Of a DNA stretch of 55,163 nt, positions 15,906-24,694 are shown in pieces. The notes under the pieces are model-generated. The model did no database searches. It was not told where the DNA came from and worked only from the letters and a program-made list of their open reading frames with translations. Every line of letters begins with the position of its first letter. Positions within the stretch are counted from its first letter, which is position 1. A program made the translations under genes and the position numbers. The DNA lies in contig CASEKE010000043.1 in assembly GCA_949288415.1 (NCBI GenBank), forward strand, positions 1 through 55,163, written 5' to 3'. Source of the DNA: an uncultured Spirochaetales bacterium (GTDB lineage: Bacteria > Spirochaetota > Spirochaetia > Sphaerochaetales > Sphaerochaetaceae).

Positions 15906-17208
15906 GTATGTCGTCGGAATACTTCTGATCGGTCTTGTGGTATTCCTGCACGAACTTGGACATTTCATCGCGGCAAGGAGCCTCGGCGTCGACGTCGAGG
16001 TCCTTTCCTTCGGGATGGGACCGCGTGTTTTCTCATGGTATGGACGCAAGACGGAATACAGGATCAGTGCTCTGCCCTTCGGCGGATACTGCAGGATGAA
16101 GGGGTCGATAGACCTTGCCAAGGCGCTTCACGACGACAAGGACAGCATAGACAAGCTGGAAGCAGGAAGCTACTTCGCGGCCTCCGCATCCACGCGGTTC
16201 CTGATCTATTTCGCAGGTCCATTCACCAACTTCCTTCTTGCAGTCCTACTTCTCACCATAGCATCCGCTCTTCCCGTCGAGAGGATATCCGACAAATGCA
16301 TAGTGACGCCAATATCCGAATACCCGACGATATTCCCTTCAGGCATAGAGCAGCCCGGTATCGAGAAGGGAGATCTCATCCTGGAGCTGGACGGCGAAGC
16401 GGTCCTCGACTACCAGGACTTCGCAAGGCGTCTTCCGTCGGACGGTTCGGCTGCGTCGGTGACGGTCGAAAGAAACTTTGAAATCGTACAGGAGACGCTC
16501 GAGCCGACAAGGAACGGGGATTCGTTCACATTCGGCATCGCGCTGATGCAGAAGCCCGTTATAGCGCTCTCCGACGATGATGTGCTCCATGACGGCGACT
16601 TGATCGTCGCTGTCGACGACAAGGCCGTCGAGTGCACTCTCGACGTGTATGCGCTCATGGAAGAGCAGAGCGTCCTCACGGTCGAAAGGGACGGGACATT
16701 CTTCGAGACCGTGCTGGAGAGGACTTCGCCTCTCCCGTTTGCGTGGAAGTCGGATATAGTGGTCAGAAGCGACGACGTCGGACTCGGCACGATCAGGCAT
16801 GGTCTTTTCCGCGCAGGGGAATACTTCGTCACGACCATCGAGGCTCTGGGAGCTCTCGTAACGTTGAACTTCGACGATGCAAGGAACATCATAGTCGGCC
16901 CGATGAAAGCAAGCTATTCCATAGCGGACATCTCGGCAAAAGCCTTCACCGCGAGCACCGATTCGGGGCTGCGGAGCCTGTGCTATCTGCTTTCGATCGT
17001 CTCGATCTCCCTATGCGTCGGAAATACGCTCCCGATACCCACGTTCGACGGAGGCGGAATGCTGATATCCTTCGCCGAGATGGTCAAGAAGAGAAACCTC
17101 AGACCGAGGACGTACATCTGGCTGCAGATGTTCGGCATGGTAGTAGCCGTGCTGATAATAGTCTGGATGTATTCCCTCGATGCGATGGCGCTCCTTTCAA
17201 AGCTCTAG
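15871..17208 (+). CDS. rseP: RseP-type site-2 metalloprotease
   Basis: A 445-residue inner-membrane zinc protease. The first membrane segment carries the zinc motif HELGH at about residues 27-31, followed by the family's FGMGPRVFSW and RISALPFGGYCRMKG. After a second segment come two PDZ-like domains (around IEKGDLILELDGEAV and LHDGDLIVAVDDKAV). The C-terminal catalytic segment reads NTLPIPTFDGGG, where most homologues have LDGG. It should cleave membrane-embedded regulators or leftover signal peptides. The start overlaps dxr by 35 nt; the last four bases (CTAG) are shared with the stop of the convergent SGNH gene. Confidence 0.95.
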   Translation: MDLLQLSTILVKYVVGILLIGLVVFLHELGHFIAARSLGVDVEVLSFGMGPRVFSWYGRKTEYRISALPFGGYCRMKGSIDLAKALHDDKDSIDKLEAGSYFAASASTRFLIYFAGPFTNFLLAVLLLTIASALPVERISDKCIVTPISEYPTIFPSGIEQPGIEKGDLILELDGEAVLDYQDFARRLPSDGSAASVTVERNFEIVQETLEPTRNGDSFTFGIALMQKPVIALSDDDVLHDGDLIVAVDDKAVECTLDVYALMEEQSVLTVERDGTFFETVLERTSPLPFAWKSDIVVRSDDVGLGTIRHGLFRAGEYFVTTIEALGALVTLNFDDARNIIVGPMKASYSIADISAKAFTASTDSGLRSLCYLLSIVSISLCVGNTLPIPTFDGGGMLISFAEMVKKRNLRPRTYIWLQMFGMVVAVLIIVWMYSLDAMALLSKL

Positions 17209-17798
17209 AAGAATTCTGCCAGAGCGCTTTTGAACACGGGCGTCCACCACTCCACGTACCCCATTCTCGTGGGATGTACAGGATCCGCCATGTACGCCGG
17301 ATTCTCTCCGTCCGGAGGAAGGTGATCCTCCATGTCCAGGATATAAAATCCCTTTGTACAGGAGAGCAGATGCACCTTCTCCGCAATCCTGTCATAGTGC
17401 TCGTTTCCGTAACGCGGGCTGATGTATGCAAGAACGGGACAACCCCATCTTTCGGCCGATATCCTCAGGACCTCGGAAACGGCTCCGATCACCGTATCCG
17501 GAGCGCTGTCGTCGATTTCTCCGACAGGAAGAAGCAGGCGTGCGTCGTTGGTACCTATCTGCAGGACCAGAAGATCGACTATTGTCTCCTGCCGTCCTTC
17601 AAGACGAGGTATGTAGCTGTCCTTTCCCGTGGTAACGAGCGTGGTTCCGCTCACGGCTTCTTTGAATGGGACGATTCCGTCCCTTCTCTCCAGTTCGTCG
17701 ACGAAGGAATATCCTCCCGAGGCTTCCCCGTAAGTGACCGAGGAACCGAGGAACATTATCCTACGGCCTCTGAGGCATGATGGAGCGCATTTCTTCAT
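17205..17798 (-). CDS. SGNH/GDSL-type hydrolase
   Basis: A 197-residue protein with the SGNH hydrolase blocks: FLGSSVTYG (block I, nucleophile Ser), LQIGTNDARL (block III, Asn), and MADPVHPTRMGY (block V, Asp and His). No signal peptide is evident, so it probably acts in the cytoplasm on an acyl or acetyl ester, possibly of a sugar; the substrate cannot be told. It starts in the ATGA overlap with the dnaB stop, so it is the last gene of the rpsF-dnaB operon, and its own stop overlaps that of rseP. Confidence 0.88.
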   Translation of the reverse strand: MKKCAPSCLRGRRIMFLGSSVTYGEASGGYSFVDELERRDGIVPFKEAVSGTTLVTTGKDSYIPRLEGRQETIVDLLVLQIGTNDARLLLPVGEIDDSAPDTVIGAVSEVLRISAERWGCPVLAYISPRYGNEHYDRIAEKVHLLSCTKGFYILDMEDHLPPDGENPAYMADPVHPTRMGYVEWWTPVFKSALAEFF

Positions 17799-19222
17799 TT
17801 CTTTTTCTGGTTCGGGTTCTGAGGGGTCTCGATGAACAGGTTCTTGTCCTGGACGATGGTCTCGAAGGAGGTTATGTCTCCGTTGTATCCGACGAAGATC
17901 GTACCTGTCTTGCCGTTCCTGTTCTTGGCGACGATGAGCTTGGAGGACTGTATCCTGGCCCGTCCGGTGGAATCCTGTATGAGCTTGGCTCTGTCCTCGT
18001 CCGTGAGGTCGGACAGATTCTTTCGCCTATGGATGAACATGACAAGATCGGCATCCTGCTCGATCGAACCAGAATCGCGGAGGTTGTTCAGCTGGGGCTC
18101 GTTGTCCTCGCTGTCCCTGGAGACCTGGCAGAGCACTATCACGGGAATCTTAAGTTCCCTTGCAAGCTGCTTCATCGACTTGGAGACGAAACCGACCTGC
18201 TCGTGCTTCGGAGTATTTATGCTCAGGCCCGACTCTATGAGTCCGATGTAGTCTATGAAAATTGCATCGATCGACTTCTCTCTCTTCAGCATCCTGGCTC
18301 TGGTCCTGAGATCCGAAAGCTTCATGTTGGGTTCGTCGACGAGGTAGAATTCGCTGTCGAATATATTTTCCGCCGTGTTCTGCAGCTCGCTCAGCTCGTC
18401 CGCGCCAAGATTGTTTCCGGTCAGAATCTTCGTCAGATCGACCTTGCTCTGGCAGGAAAGGAGTCTCTGCAGGATCTGTTTCGCAGGCATCTCGAGCGAG
18501 AAGAAGGCGATCCTGTAGTTCTTGTGCAGCATGTTGCGGATGAGGGAGACCGCAAAAGCGGTCTTGCCTATGGACGGACGTGCGGCGATTATGATGTAGT
18601 CGCTGTTGTTGAATCCGCCGTTGGTATAGCTGTCCAGCTGAGGAATTCCGGTCTGGATGTTGTTGTTGACGTATTCGCCGTCCGCACGGGCGATGATCTC
18701 ATCCAGCACCGGATTGAGCATCGCTCCGGCCTTGTAGTGGTCGGACGAGTCCACGTCGCTGTTTACGGTTATCTCCCCAAGCTGTCTCTCGGCATCGTCA
18801 AGAAGCGTGTACACGTCCGAGGATTCCTCGTACGCAGCGCTTCCGAAGTCGGAGGCGACCCTGATGAGGGCACGACGAACCGCCGCTTCCTTGACGATCT
18901 TCGCATGCGCCTCCACATTGCCTAGGATAGAATAATAGTCGGTGATCGACGAGACATAGCCGACACCGCCGGCCTTCTCCAGAAGATTCTTCTCCTGGAG
19001 ATACTTTATAAGCGTGATCTGGTCCACCGCAACCTTGTTCTGGAGCTTCATGTCCTCGATTGCGGAATAGATCACGGCATTTGCCGGATGATAAAAACAG
19101 GAGGCGTCCACGATCTGGGATACAGTCTCGTACGCCTCCTTTCTGGAAATGAGGGCGCTGAGCACGGACCGTTCAGCCTCGTCGTTGTGCGGGGGAACCC
19201 TTCTGAGCTCAGCGTTCGCCAT
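17795..19222 (-). CDS. dnaB: Replicative DNA helicase
   Basis: A 475-residue hexameric helicase of the replication fork. The N-terminal domain begins PPHNDEAERSVLSALI; the motor domain has Walker A ARPSIGKTAFAVSL, FFSLEMPAKQILQR, the Walker B region IDAIFIDYIGLI and VIVLCQVSRDSE, then the arginine-finger region ending DLVMFIHRR. Length is as expected. ATG 19222 is preferred over GTG 19228 because GAGGAG, in the last codons of rplI, is spaced for 19222. No intein is present. Confidence 0.97.
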   Translation of the reverse strand: MANAELRRVPPHNDEAERSVLSALISRKEAYETVSQIVDASCFYHPANAVIYSAIEDMKLQNKVAVDQITLIKYLQEKNLLEKAGGVGYVSSITDYYSILGNVEAHAKIVKEAAVRRALIRVASDFGSAAYEESSDVYTLLDDAERQLGEITVNSDVDSSDHYKAGAMLNPVLDEIIARADGEYVNNNIQTGIPQLDSYTNGGFNNSDYIIIAARPSIGKTAFAVSLIRNMLHKNYRIAFFSLEMPAKQILQRLLSCQSKVDLTKILTGNNLGADELSELQNTAENIFDSEFYLVDEPNMKLSDLRTRARMLKREKSIDAIFIDYIGLIESGLSINTPKHEQVGFVSKSMKQLARELKIPVIVLCQVSRDSEDNEPQLNNLRDSGSIEQDADLVMFIHRRKNLSDLTDEDRAKLIQDSTGRARIQSSKLIVAKNRNGKTGTIFVGYNGDITSFETIVQDKNLFIETPQNPNQKKK

Positions 19223-19224
19223 TG

Positions 19225-19863
19225 TCACTCCTCGTCTACAGCCTTTTCGGCAGGCTCTGCAACTTCTTCTGCAGCCTCTGCGACCTCGGCAGTCTCCTCG
19301 GTGCTCTCGCTTGCAGCGTCAGCCTCTGCTGCTGCAGCCTCCTCGGCTGCTTTCTTTGCTTCAGCCTCTGCCTTCGCTCTGGCTTCAGCTTCGGCCTTTG
19401 CCCTCGCCTTGACCTCTGCCTCGGAGAGGACGACGAGCTTGATCATGCTGCTCTCGTTCTCATAGAGGTGGACAAGAACATGGTAGTTGCCGGTCATCTT
19501 GATCGCATGTGTAGCGACCTCGATCTTCTTTCTCTCGATCTCGAAACCGAGCTTTCCAAGTTCCTCCTGGATCATCTGGCTGGTGACGGATCCGAAAAGC
19601 TTTCCGCTCTCTCCTGCCGGAACGACGATTTCGAGAACGACCGCATCGAGCTTCTCCTTGAGGGAAGCGGCAGCGGCTCTCTTCTCCTGCTTTCTCTTCT
19701 CGATCGCAGCTGCGCGGGAAGCGAATACGGCCGCGTTGGTCTTGTTGTAGAGAACGGCGGCACCGGTCGGGAGAAGATAGTTTCTGGCGTATCCGTCCTT
19801 GACTACCCTTACGTCTCCCTCTTCACCGAGATTTACGACATCCTGTGTAAGAATGACCTTCAT
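19225..19863 (-). CDS. rplI: 50S ribosomal protein L9 with an Ala/Glu-rich C-terminal extension
   Basis: A 212-residue protein; L9 is usually about 150. Residues 1-150 are canonical: MKVILTQDVVNLGEEGDVR, VKDGYARNYLLPTGAA, the long connecting helix, and the C-terminal RNA-binding domain (GKLFGSVTSQMI, IKMTGNYHVLVHLYENES). After about residue 148 comes a 60-residue tail made almost only of Ala, Glu and Lys/Arg (EVKARAKAEAEARAKAEAE), ending in an acidic stretch. It can form a long charged helix. Its role is unknown. The stop is 2 nt before the dnaB start. Confidence 0.95.
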   Translation of the reverse strand: MKVILTQDVVNLGEEGDVRVVKDGYARNYLLPTGAAVLYNKTNAAVFASRAAAIEKRKQEKRAAAASLKEKLDAVVLEIVVPAGESGKLFGSVTSQMIQEELGKLGFEIERKKIEVATHAIKMTGNYHVLVHLYENESSMIKLVVLSEAEVKARAKAEAEARAKAEAEAKKAAEEAAAAEADAASESTEETAEVAEAAEEVAEPAEKAVDEE

Positions 19864-19873
19864 TTTTTTCTCC

Positions 19874-20848
19874 TTATCTTCGTAACTCGAAGAACGATTC
19901 CAGGACCCCTACAAGAGGAAGTCCGAGAACCACGACGATATTTATTCCCGGCATCATCACTGAAACGACCGCAATAAGCATCAGCAACGCAAAGCTGCCG
20001 ATTCCTCTTCCCTTTCTTCGCAGGCGGTAGAAGACTACCGAAAACCCCTGCACGGCATAACAGATCGTCATGCTGAATGCCACGTTGAATAGAGCGACCG
20101 CCACGGCAAGCGGCAACGATGACATAAAGCGGACGGCGAGAACCCCGAGCCATGAGCCCAGGAAAATCCATATGGCCCATCCCTTCAACTCGAGACGGGA
20201 GATGGAATCCTCGAAGCCGCTTTCTCTTGAATGCAGACTTCTCTCGGCAAGATAGAAGTTTGCACAGGCGAGGACGAGCACCGACGGAACGGCGATGGAA
20301 AGCATTGTGAGGAAGAAGAGGCTCCTGAACATGGAAACCAGATCCTGTCCCAACGCTTCTACATCAAAGAATACCGACAGCACTACCTCAAGCACATTCC
20401 CGTAATAGGTTTTTACACCTTCGAGAAGTGCCGGGTCACGCTCCAGAAGCACGAAGAAGACGAGATAGAGCAGTACCGAGGGGATGAGGGAAAGCGCAAT
20501 GCGCAGATCCCATCTTCTTTTCCTGCTTATCATCCAGATGATGCCCGCCGCTGACAGCGACAGGGGGAAATACAGTTCGATGGCCTGAAGCATCAGCCAT
20601 AGAGGGGCATCGTAGACTCCCTTGTAGGGACTTGTCAGGAAACCCGTGGAGACTGTTGCAAGCGCGACGGCGACAAAGGCGACAAGGCCCATGTCCCTTC
20701 CGCGCCGGCCGGCGAGGACGAGAAGAGGGATGAGAAAGAACGGCAGTCCAATGCTGACGTACTGCAGAACGAACGAAACACCGATGGCAACGATCAGCTC
20801 GAGGACGAGCCGACCGTTGGCAATCTCATTATCTCTCTCTTCCGCCAT
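19874..20848 (-). CDS. DUF2232 (YybS-like) membrane protein
   Basis: A 324-residue multi-pass membrane protein (about eight hydrophobic segments) in the position between rpsR and rplI, which is the usual place of YybS/DUF2232 proteins in several phyla. The N-terminus is charged (MAEERDNEIANGR) before the first helix LVLELIVAIGVSFVL. No catalytic motif is visible. It starts 6 nt after the rpsR stop and ends 10 nt before rplI. Function is unknown; the assignment rests on topology plus synteny. Confidence 0.75.
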   Translation of the reverse strand: MAEERDNEIANGRLVLELIVAIGVSFVLQYVSIGLPFFLIPLLVLAGRRGRDMGLVAFVAVALATVSTGFLTSPYKGVYDAPLWLMLQAIELYFPLSLSAAGIIWMISRKRRWDLRIALSLIPSVLLYLVFFVLLERDPALLEGVKTYYGNVLEVVLSVFFDVEALGQDLVSMFRSLFFLTMLSIAVPSVLVLACANFYLAERSLHSRESGFEDSISRLELKGWAIWIFLGSWLGVLAVRFMSSLPLAVAVALFNVAFSMTICYAVQGFSVVFYRLRRKGRGIGSFALLMLIAVVSVMMPGINIVVVLGLPLVGVLESFFELRR

Positions 20849-20854
20849 CTGTGA

Positions 20855-21136
20855 TCACTTCTTCTCGAAAGGAAGGTATGCGAGGACTCTTGCCCTCTTG
20901 ATCTCCCTGTTGAGAGCTCTCTGATGCTTTGCGCAGGTGCCTGTGATTCTTGCAGGGAGAATCTTGCCTCTCTCTGTCACATACCTTCTGAGCATCTCGG
21001 GGTTCTTGTAGTCGGCAGGTGCCGCACCCTGGCAGAACTTGCAGACCTTCTTCTTGAAAGAAGTCTTTCTGGCGCCCATCTTTCTGTCCTTGAGAGCGCC
21101 CTTGTCCATTTCGTTGAAATCCTTATCTTCACGCAT
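20855..21136 (-). CDS. rpsR: 30S ribosomal protein S18 (zinc-binding form)
   Basis: A 93-residue protein partnering S6 on the platform of the 30S subunit. It keeps the zinc ribbon form: VCKFCQ near residue 31 and GTCAKHQ near 65, then [18 protein letters not shown]. Zinc-free S18 proteins lack these Cys, so this organism may not have the zinc-starvation replacement at this locus. Followed closely by the DUF2232 gene. Confidence 0.96.
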   Translation of the reverse strand: MREDKDFNEMDKGALKDRKMGARKTSFKKKVCKFCQGAAPADYKNPEMLRRYVTERGKILPARITGTCAKHQRALNREIKRARVLAYLPFEKK

Positions 21137-21153
21137 TTTTCTACTCCTGAATT

Positions 21154-21714
21154 TTAGAATGGGATGACATCGTCATCAAACGACTCCGGTCCGCCGGGAA
21201 TGTCCTCCGGTACGGATTTCGGAGATACGGTCCTCGGTGCACTGCCCGAATTGCCCGACTGTCCGGCTCTGGTGCCGTACGACTGGCCCTGGTAGTTCGA
21301 CTGTCCGCCCTGGTAGCTGCCCTGACTCCTTTGATAGCCGCCCTGGCTCTGAGGCTGGAAATCTCCCTGACCGCGGCCCTGACCGCCGCCGAGAAGGGTT
21401 ATGCTGTTGACAAACACCTCGAGCTTGCTTCTGGTCTGTCCGTCCTGCTCCCAGCGGTTCTGCCTGAGCTCTCCGCTGATTGCAACCTGCCTGCCCTTAT
21501 CAAGATACTGGTTCACGGACTCGGCCGCCTTTCCGAAGTATACGCAGTCTATGAAGCTCGTCTCCTCCGTCCTGGATCCGTCCGCACCTCTGCGAACCCT
21601 GTTCACTGCAATCGAGAACCTCAGTATCGCGTTGCCGTTCTGGCCGTACCTGAGATCTCCTTCCTTGATAAGTCTTCCGGTGAGGGCGACCATGTTCATG
21701 TCTGGATTTGCCAT
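21154..21714 (-). CDS. ssb: Single-stranded DNA-binding protein
   Basis: A 186-residue OB-fold protein. The core runs from [17 protein letters not shown] through [45 protein letters not shown] Gly/Gln/Ser-rich linker of about 60 residues with repeated GGYQ, GSYQ, SNYQ units follows, ending in the acidic tip DDDVIPF that recruits partner proteins. It sits between rpsF and rpsR as in many bacteria. Confidence 0.96.
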   Translation of the reverse strand: MANPDMNMVALTGRLIKEGDLRYGQNGNAILRFSIAVNRVRRGADGSRTEETSFIDCVYFGKAAESVNQYLDKGRQVAISGELRQNRWEQDGQTRSKLEVFVNSITLLGGGQGRGQGDFQPQSQGGYQRSQGSYQGGQSNYQGQSYGTRAGQSGNSGSAPRTVSPKSVPEDIPGGPESFDDDVIPF

Positions 21715-21748
21715 TTCTCAGCTATCCCCTTCCACTATATCGTGATTG

Positions 21749-22036
21749 TCAGTTCTTTGCCGGGTTTACGAACAGGAACTTGAGGACGAGCGTGCTGAGC
21801 TGGAAGTCTCTTGCGAGGGTCTTGATGACCTGCGTGTCGGCCTTGAGCTCGAAATAGACATAATGTCCCTTGTCCTGCTTTGCGATAGTATATGCGAGTG
21901 TCCTTACTCCCATATCATCCTGCTTGGTGATTTCGACACCATTCTTCTCGAAGGCTGCAAGCACGAATGCGAGGCCTTCCTTCATCTTCTCCTCGTCGGA
22001 ATTGAAGATGACGGTGAACTCATAATTTGCGATCAT
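21749..22036 (-). CDS. rpsF: 30S ribosomal protein S6
   Basis: A 95-residue protein that pairs with S18. Typical features are NYEFTVIFNSDEE at the N-terminus, GVEITKQDDMGVRTLAY in the middle, and KGHYVYFELKAD. The end LSTLVLKFLFVNPA fits. GGAGG is correctly spaced before ATG 22036. It is the first gene of the S6-SSB-S18-DUF2232-L9-DnaB-SGNH operon. Confidence 0.96.
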   Translation of the reverse strand: MIANYEFTVIFNSDEEKMKEGLAFVLAAFEKNGVEITKQDDMGVRTLAYTIAKQDKGHYVYFELKADTQVIKTLARDFQLSTLVLKFLFVNPAKN

Positions 22037-22073
22037 GAATTCCTCCTTGTGGTCTTTTCTTTTTTTTCTTGCG

Positions 22074-22093
22074 ATCCGGACACAGGCCCGGAT
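22074..22093 (-). promoter_or_regulatory. Leader hairpin of the rpsF operon
   Basis: ATCCGG and CCGGAT form a 6-bp stem with an 8-nt loop in the rpsF leader. Complexes of S6 and S18 repress this operon in other bacteria through a leader hairpin with a conserved CCG; this one contains CCG in both arms, so it is a candidate S6:S18 site. Confidence 0.35.
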
Positions 22094-22107
22094 AAAGAGG
22101 CTATACT

Positions 22108-22136
22108 AATGTATCATTTTCCTTGTCGAGGGTCAA
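22108..22136 (-). promoter_or_regulatory. Promoter of the rpsF operon
   Basis: Minus strand TTGACC (complement of 22131-22136), 17-nt spacer, TACATT (complement of 22108-22113), about 70 nt before the rpsF ATG. Confidence 0.45.
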
Positions 22137-22200
22137 TCGGGGAAAGGGTTCTCGAAGCGGCGTTCATCCCGTGTTCCAAAGGAAACTCCGTGACGGATGC

Positions 22201-22228
22201 AAAAAAGAAGGCACCGTCTCCGGTGCCT
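22201..22228 (-). terminator. Terminator of the sugar-utilisation operon
   Basis: AGGCACCG (22209-22216) and CGGTGCCT (22221-22228) form a perfect 8-bp stem with TCTC loop; six A at 22201-22206 give the minus-strand U-tract. Confidence 0.85.
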
Positions 22229-22246
22229 GTCGGACATAAGCGGGCG

Positions 22247-24628
22247 TCAATCGACGAACTGCGTCCTATCCGTCCCGTGGACGAACGTAAGGAAACTGCT
22301 GCCGTCGACGTATAGCGTCTTTTTGCCGTCGTCGAAGAATACCTTCATGGAAAGGACCTTGCGTTCGAATTCCTCGCCCCTCTTTCCCGCAAGAACGAGA
22401 TAGGCGGCATTCCTCGCGTAGAGCCTGAGCTCGGAATCGAAGATCATGTCGTCCCTCTTCACCATCTTTCCGGAGGCCCACACAGCAAGCTCGCCAGTCC
22501 CCTTGCCTAGGAAGATCCATCCGTCCTGGCTTCTGCAGCTGTCGAACCTGTCGAAGGGAACGTAGAGATGGGTGAATCCGATCGGATGCTCGTCGTCGAT
22601 CGAATACACTGCGGCCAGCATTCCCTTCTCCTGCCTCAGACACGGCATCTCGCCGTTTCCGAACCAGTAGCCGGGGCGCATGTCGCTCTTTTCGCTCGAG
22701 CAGCCCGGATGGTTCGAGAAAATCACGGCTTCCGGATCGAGCGCGGCATACCAGAGATGCTGCTGGTAGCCATAGGTACCGCCCTGGAAGAACGATGTGC
22801 CATGGAAGGCCTCGTTCAGGCTCTTGACGCACTCGTGGCGATTGATGTCGAAGTCCTCGCAACCTCTGATGTTCTTCCATCTTCTCGACTCGAGGTCCGT
22901 CCTGACGCTCGTGAGCAGGTAATCGGAGTTTTTCTCCAGCTTGATAGTCGCATTGCCCGTGTCGTGCTCGCCGATGTAGTCGTCCTTCATCAATGCGAGA
23001 AGCCCGTCCTTGAAGCGGTACTTCGAGGAAGCCAGATATGCCACCCAGCCTTCTCCGTACGAGGAACACGACTCCGGATCGATCAGGTTGACAATGGAAA
23101 GTGCTCCCTGCCTGAATGGATGCAAAGCCTCGCGATAAACCCTTCCCATAGGTGCAACGATGGCACCTTTGAACGTGTGGAGCGAAAGCTCGGCGATGAG
23201 TCTGTCCGTGACTTTCTCCGCCTTTGAGGAAATCTCCTCGTCGCCGAAGTCGACCAGGTTCAAAAGGACCGCGAGAGTTACGCACATGTACACAGTCGAA
23301 AGGAATTCCTCGAATCCGTGCTCAAGAACGTCGTCGAGCCAGTCGACCACCTTGTGTCGGGCCTGTTCGTACATCGTCGAGCCGACTCTTTCCATCCTGG
23401 AAAAATACATGTCCGGATATAGCCTGCCCGCCTCCATCGCACAGTAGTAGAACATGAGGCTGTGGTTCTCGCTCCAGAAGCACATTCCGTCGCTTCCCTT
23501 GCCGTCCATCCAGAACCTGAAGCCGGCAAGCATTTCGCGGAACTTCTCCTCGATCTCCTTGTCCTCGAAGCCGTAGACCTGGAAATACCTGAGAAGACCG
23601 GTTATCACGAAATCGGAGCAGTCGACGCGCTCGTTTACGACCCGTATGGCATCGAGTATGTAATTTCTGTCGTTAGGATTGACTATTGCCGAATACTTTC
23701 TCGCTAGAAGATTCGTCGGAGGGAAGCCGAACGGTCCGCGATCCTCGCTTCCGACCATCGCAATCATCCTCATGACCCTGTCGAAGTTCTCCTTGACGCC
23801 AAGCCCGTGTCCCGCATGTTCGGGCACCTCGTGTACGGATATCTCGATCGTTCTGGAAATCTCTGCGCCTTCCGCGGTGCAGAAAATCGTTGCCTTGGAA
23901 ATGTCGGCAGGAACCTTGATGGAAGAAAGCCCATCAATAGATTTTCTTTCGACCGGAAGTCTCATGACTTCGAAGTCGGGACTCTCGCGGTGGAAAAGGA
24001 TGCTCATACCGCGACCGGCTTTGAACGGGAAGCTTATTACGTCTCCGGACAGGCCTACACCCTCGAGGAATGAACAGGCCTGCATCGTATCCTCGCCGGG
24101 AAACAGCTCGAAGAGATCTTCGACGTCGTCCACGATCTCAAGTCCCAGGATGTTCCTTGTATCGCGCGCACCGAGATTGACGCACTCGAAAACAAGCGTA
24201 TTCTCGCCCTTCGCGAGATCCAGGACAAGAGGAATCTTCCTTATTGGCTTGTAGAGAGGTTCCCTGTTCTCACCTATAAGCTTGCCGCCAAGGTATACGC
24301 CCACTCCCATGTAGGTCCATAGGACGGCATCGATCTTCCTGGCCGATCCGCTTTCCAGACGCACTCTGAGGAAGAAGGAGATCTTCTTGAGAGTGTGGTA
24401 GAACTTGGAAACGTCCACGAAAGAGGAGCCATAGCTGTAATATGGAATGAATTTCTCCTCCACTTCGCCCAGTACGGGTGAAAATACAGGTACGATCTTT
24501 CTTCTGAGCCTTCCCTCGAGCTCGAGCTGGTCCTTGGCCTTCTCGTCGGTCTCGTAGGCCTCGACGGAGATAGGAGTGTGCTCGTATATGGTTATGAAGC
24601 TTCCCTTCTCCAGTTTTTTTCCGTTCAT
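22247..24628 (-). CDS. Unrecognised 793-residue protein, probable carbohydrate-active enzyme
   Basis: No signal peptide, so cytoplasmic. I do not recognise a named family. The first 230 residues look like beta-sandwich, with a GH2-like sugar-binding rhythm (FFLRVRLESGS, YMGVGVYLGGKLIGENREP, LAKGENTLVFECVNLG). Residues about 280-560 are strongly helical with aromatic and acidic clusters (MCFWSENHSLMFYY, MEAGRLYPDMYF, EFLSTVYMCVTLAVLLNLVDF), as in an (alpha/alpha) toroid. The last 230 residues return to beta strands with Trp/Tyr/His clusters (GGTYGYQQHLWYAAL, SNHPGC, RPGYWFGNGEMPCL). Beta-toroid-beta layouts occur in polysaccharide lyases and some glycosidases. It follows the two sugar permeases in one operon, so it probably acts on the imported oligosaccharide. 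ATG 24628 has GGAGG 5 nt upstream. Confidence 0.6.
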   Translation of the reverse strand: MNGKKLEKGSFITIYEHTPISVEAYETDEKAKDQLELEGRLRRKIVPVFSPVLGEVEEKFIPYYSYGSSFVDVSKFYHTLKKISFFLRVRLESGSARKIDAVLWTYMGVGVYLGGKLIGENREPLYKPIRKIPLVLDLAKGENTLVFECVNLGARDTRNILGLEIVDDVEDLFELFPGEDTMQACSFLEGVGLSGDVISFPFKAGRGMSILFHRESPDFEVMRLPVERKSIDGLSSIKVPADISKATIFCTAEGAEISRTIEISVHEVPEHAGHGLGVKENFDRVMRMIAMVGSEDRGPFGFPPTNLLARKYSAIVNPNDRNYILDAIRVVNERVDCSDFVITGLLRYFQVYGFEDKEIEEKFREMLAGFRFWMDGKGSDGMCFWSENHSLMFYYCAMEAGRLYPDMYFSRMERVGSTMYEQARHKVVDWLDDVLEHGFEEFLSTVYMCVTLAVLLNLVDFGDEEISSKAEKVTDRLIAELSLHTFKGAIVAPMGRVYREALHPFRQGALSIVNLIDPESCSSYGEGWVAYLASSKYRFKDGLLALMKDDYIGEHDTGNATIKLEKNSDYLLTSVRTDLESRRWKNIRGCEDFDINRHECVKSLNEAFHGTSFFQGGTYGYQQHLWYAALDPEAVIFSNHPGCSSEKSDMRPGYWFGNGEMPCLRQEKGMLAAVYSIDDEHPIGFTHLYVPFDRFDSCRSQDGWIFLGKGTGELAVWASGKMVKRDDMIFDSELRLYARNAAYLVLAGKRGEEFERKVLSMKVFFDDGKKTLYVDGSSFLTFVHGTDRTQFVD

Positions 24629-24650
24629 AATATCCTCCGACAAACAATAT

Positions 24651-24671
24651 GCCTGCAGGAAACCTGCAGGC
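24651..24671 (-). promoter_or_regulatory. Intra-operon hairpin between permease and unknown enzyme
   Basis: GCCTGCAGG (24651-24659) and CCTGCAGGC (24663-24671) form a perfect 9-bp stem with a 3-nt AAA loop, without U-tract. It may protect the upstream permease mRNA or reduce read-through into the enzyme gene. Confidence 0.55.
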
Positions 24672-24694
24672 GTATGGATGGTGACTTGACTGTA

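Noticed and set aside
19240..19440. Repeats in the rplI tail as a tandem-repeat locus or CRISPR-like array
   Set aside because: The repetition follows Ala/Glu codons in frame and has no constant repeat or spacer structure.
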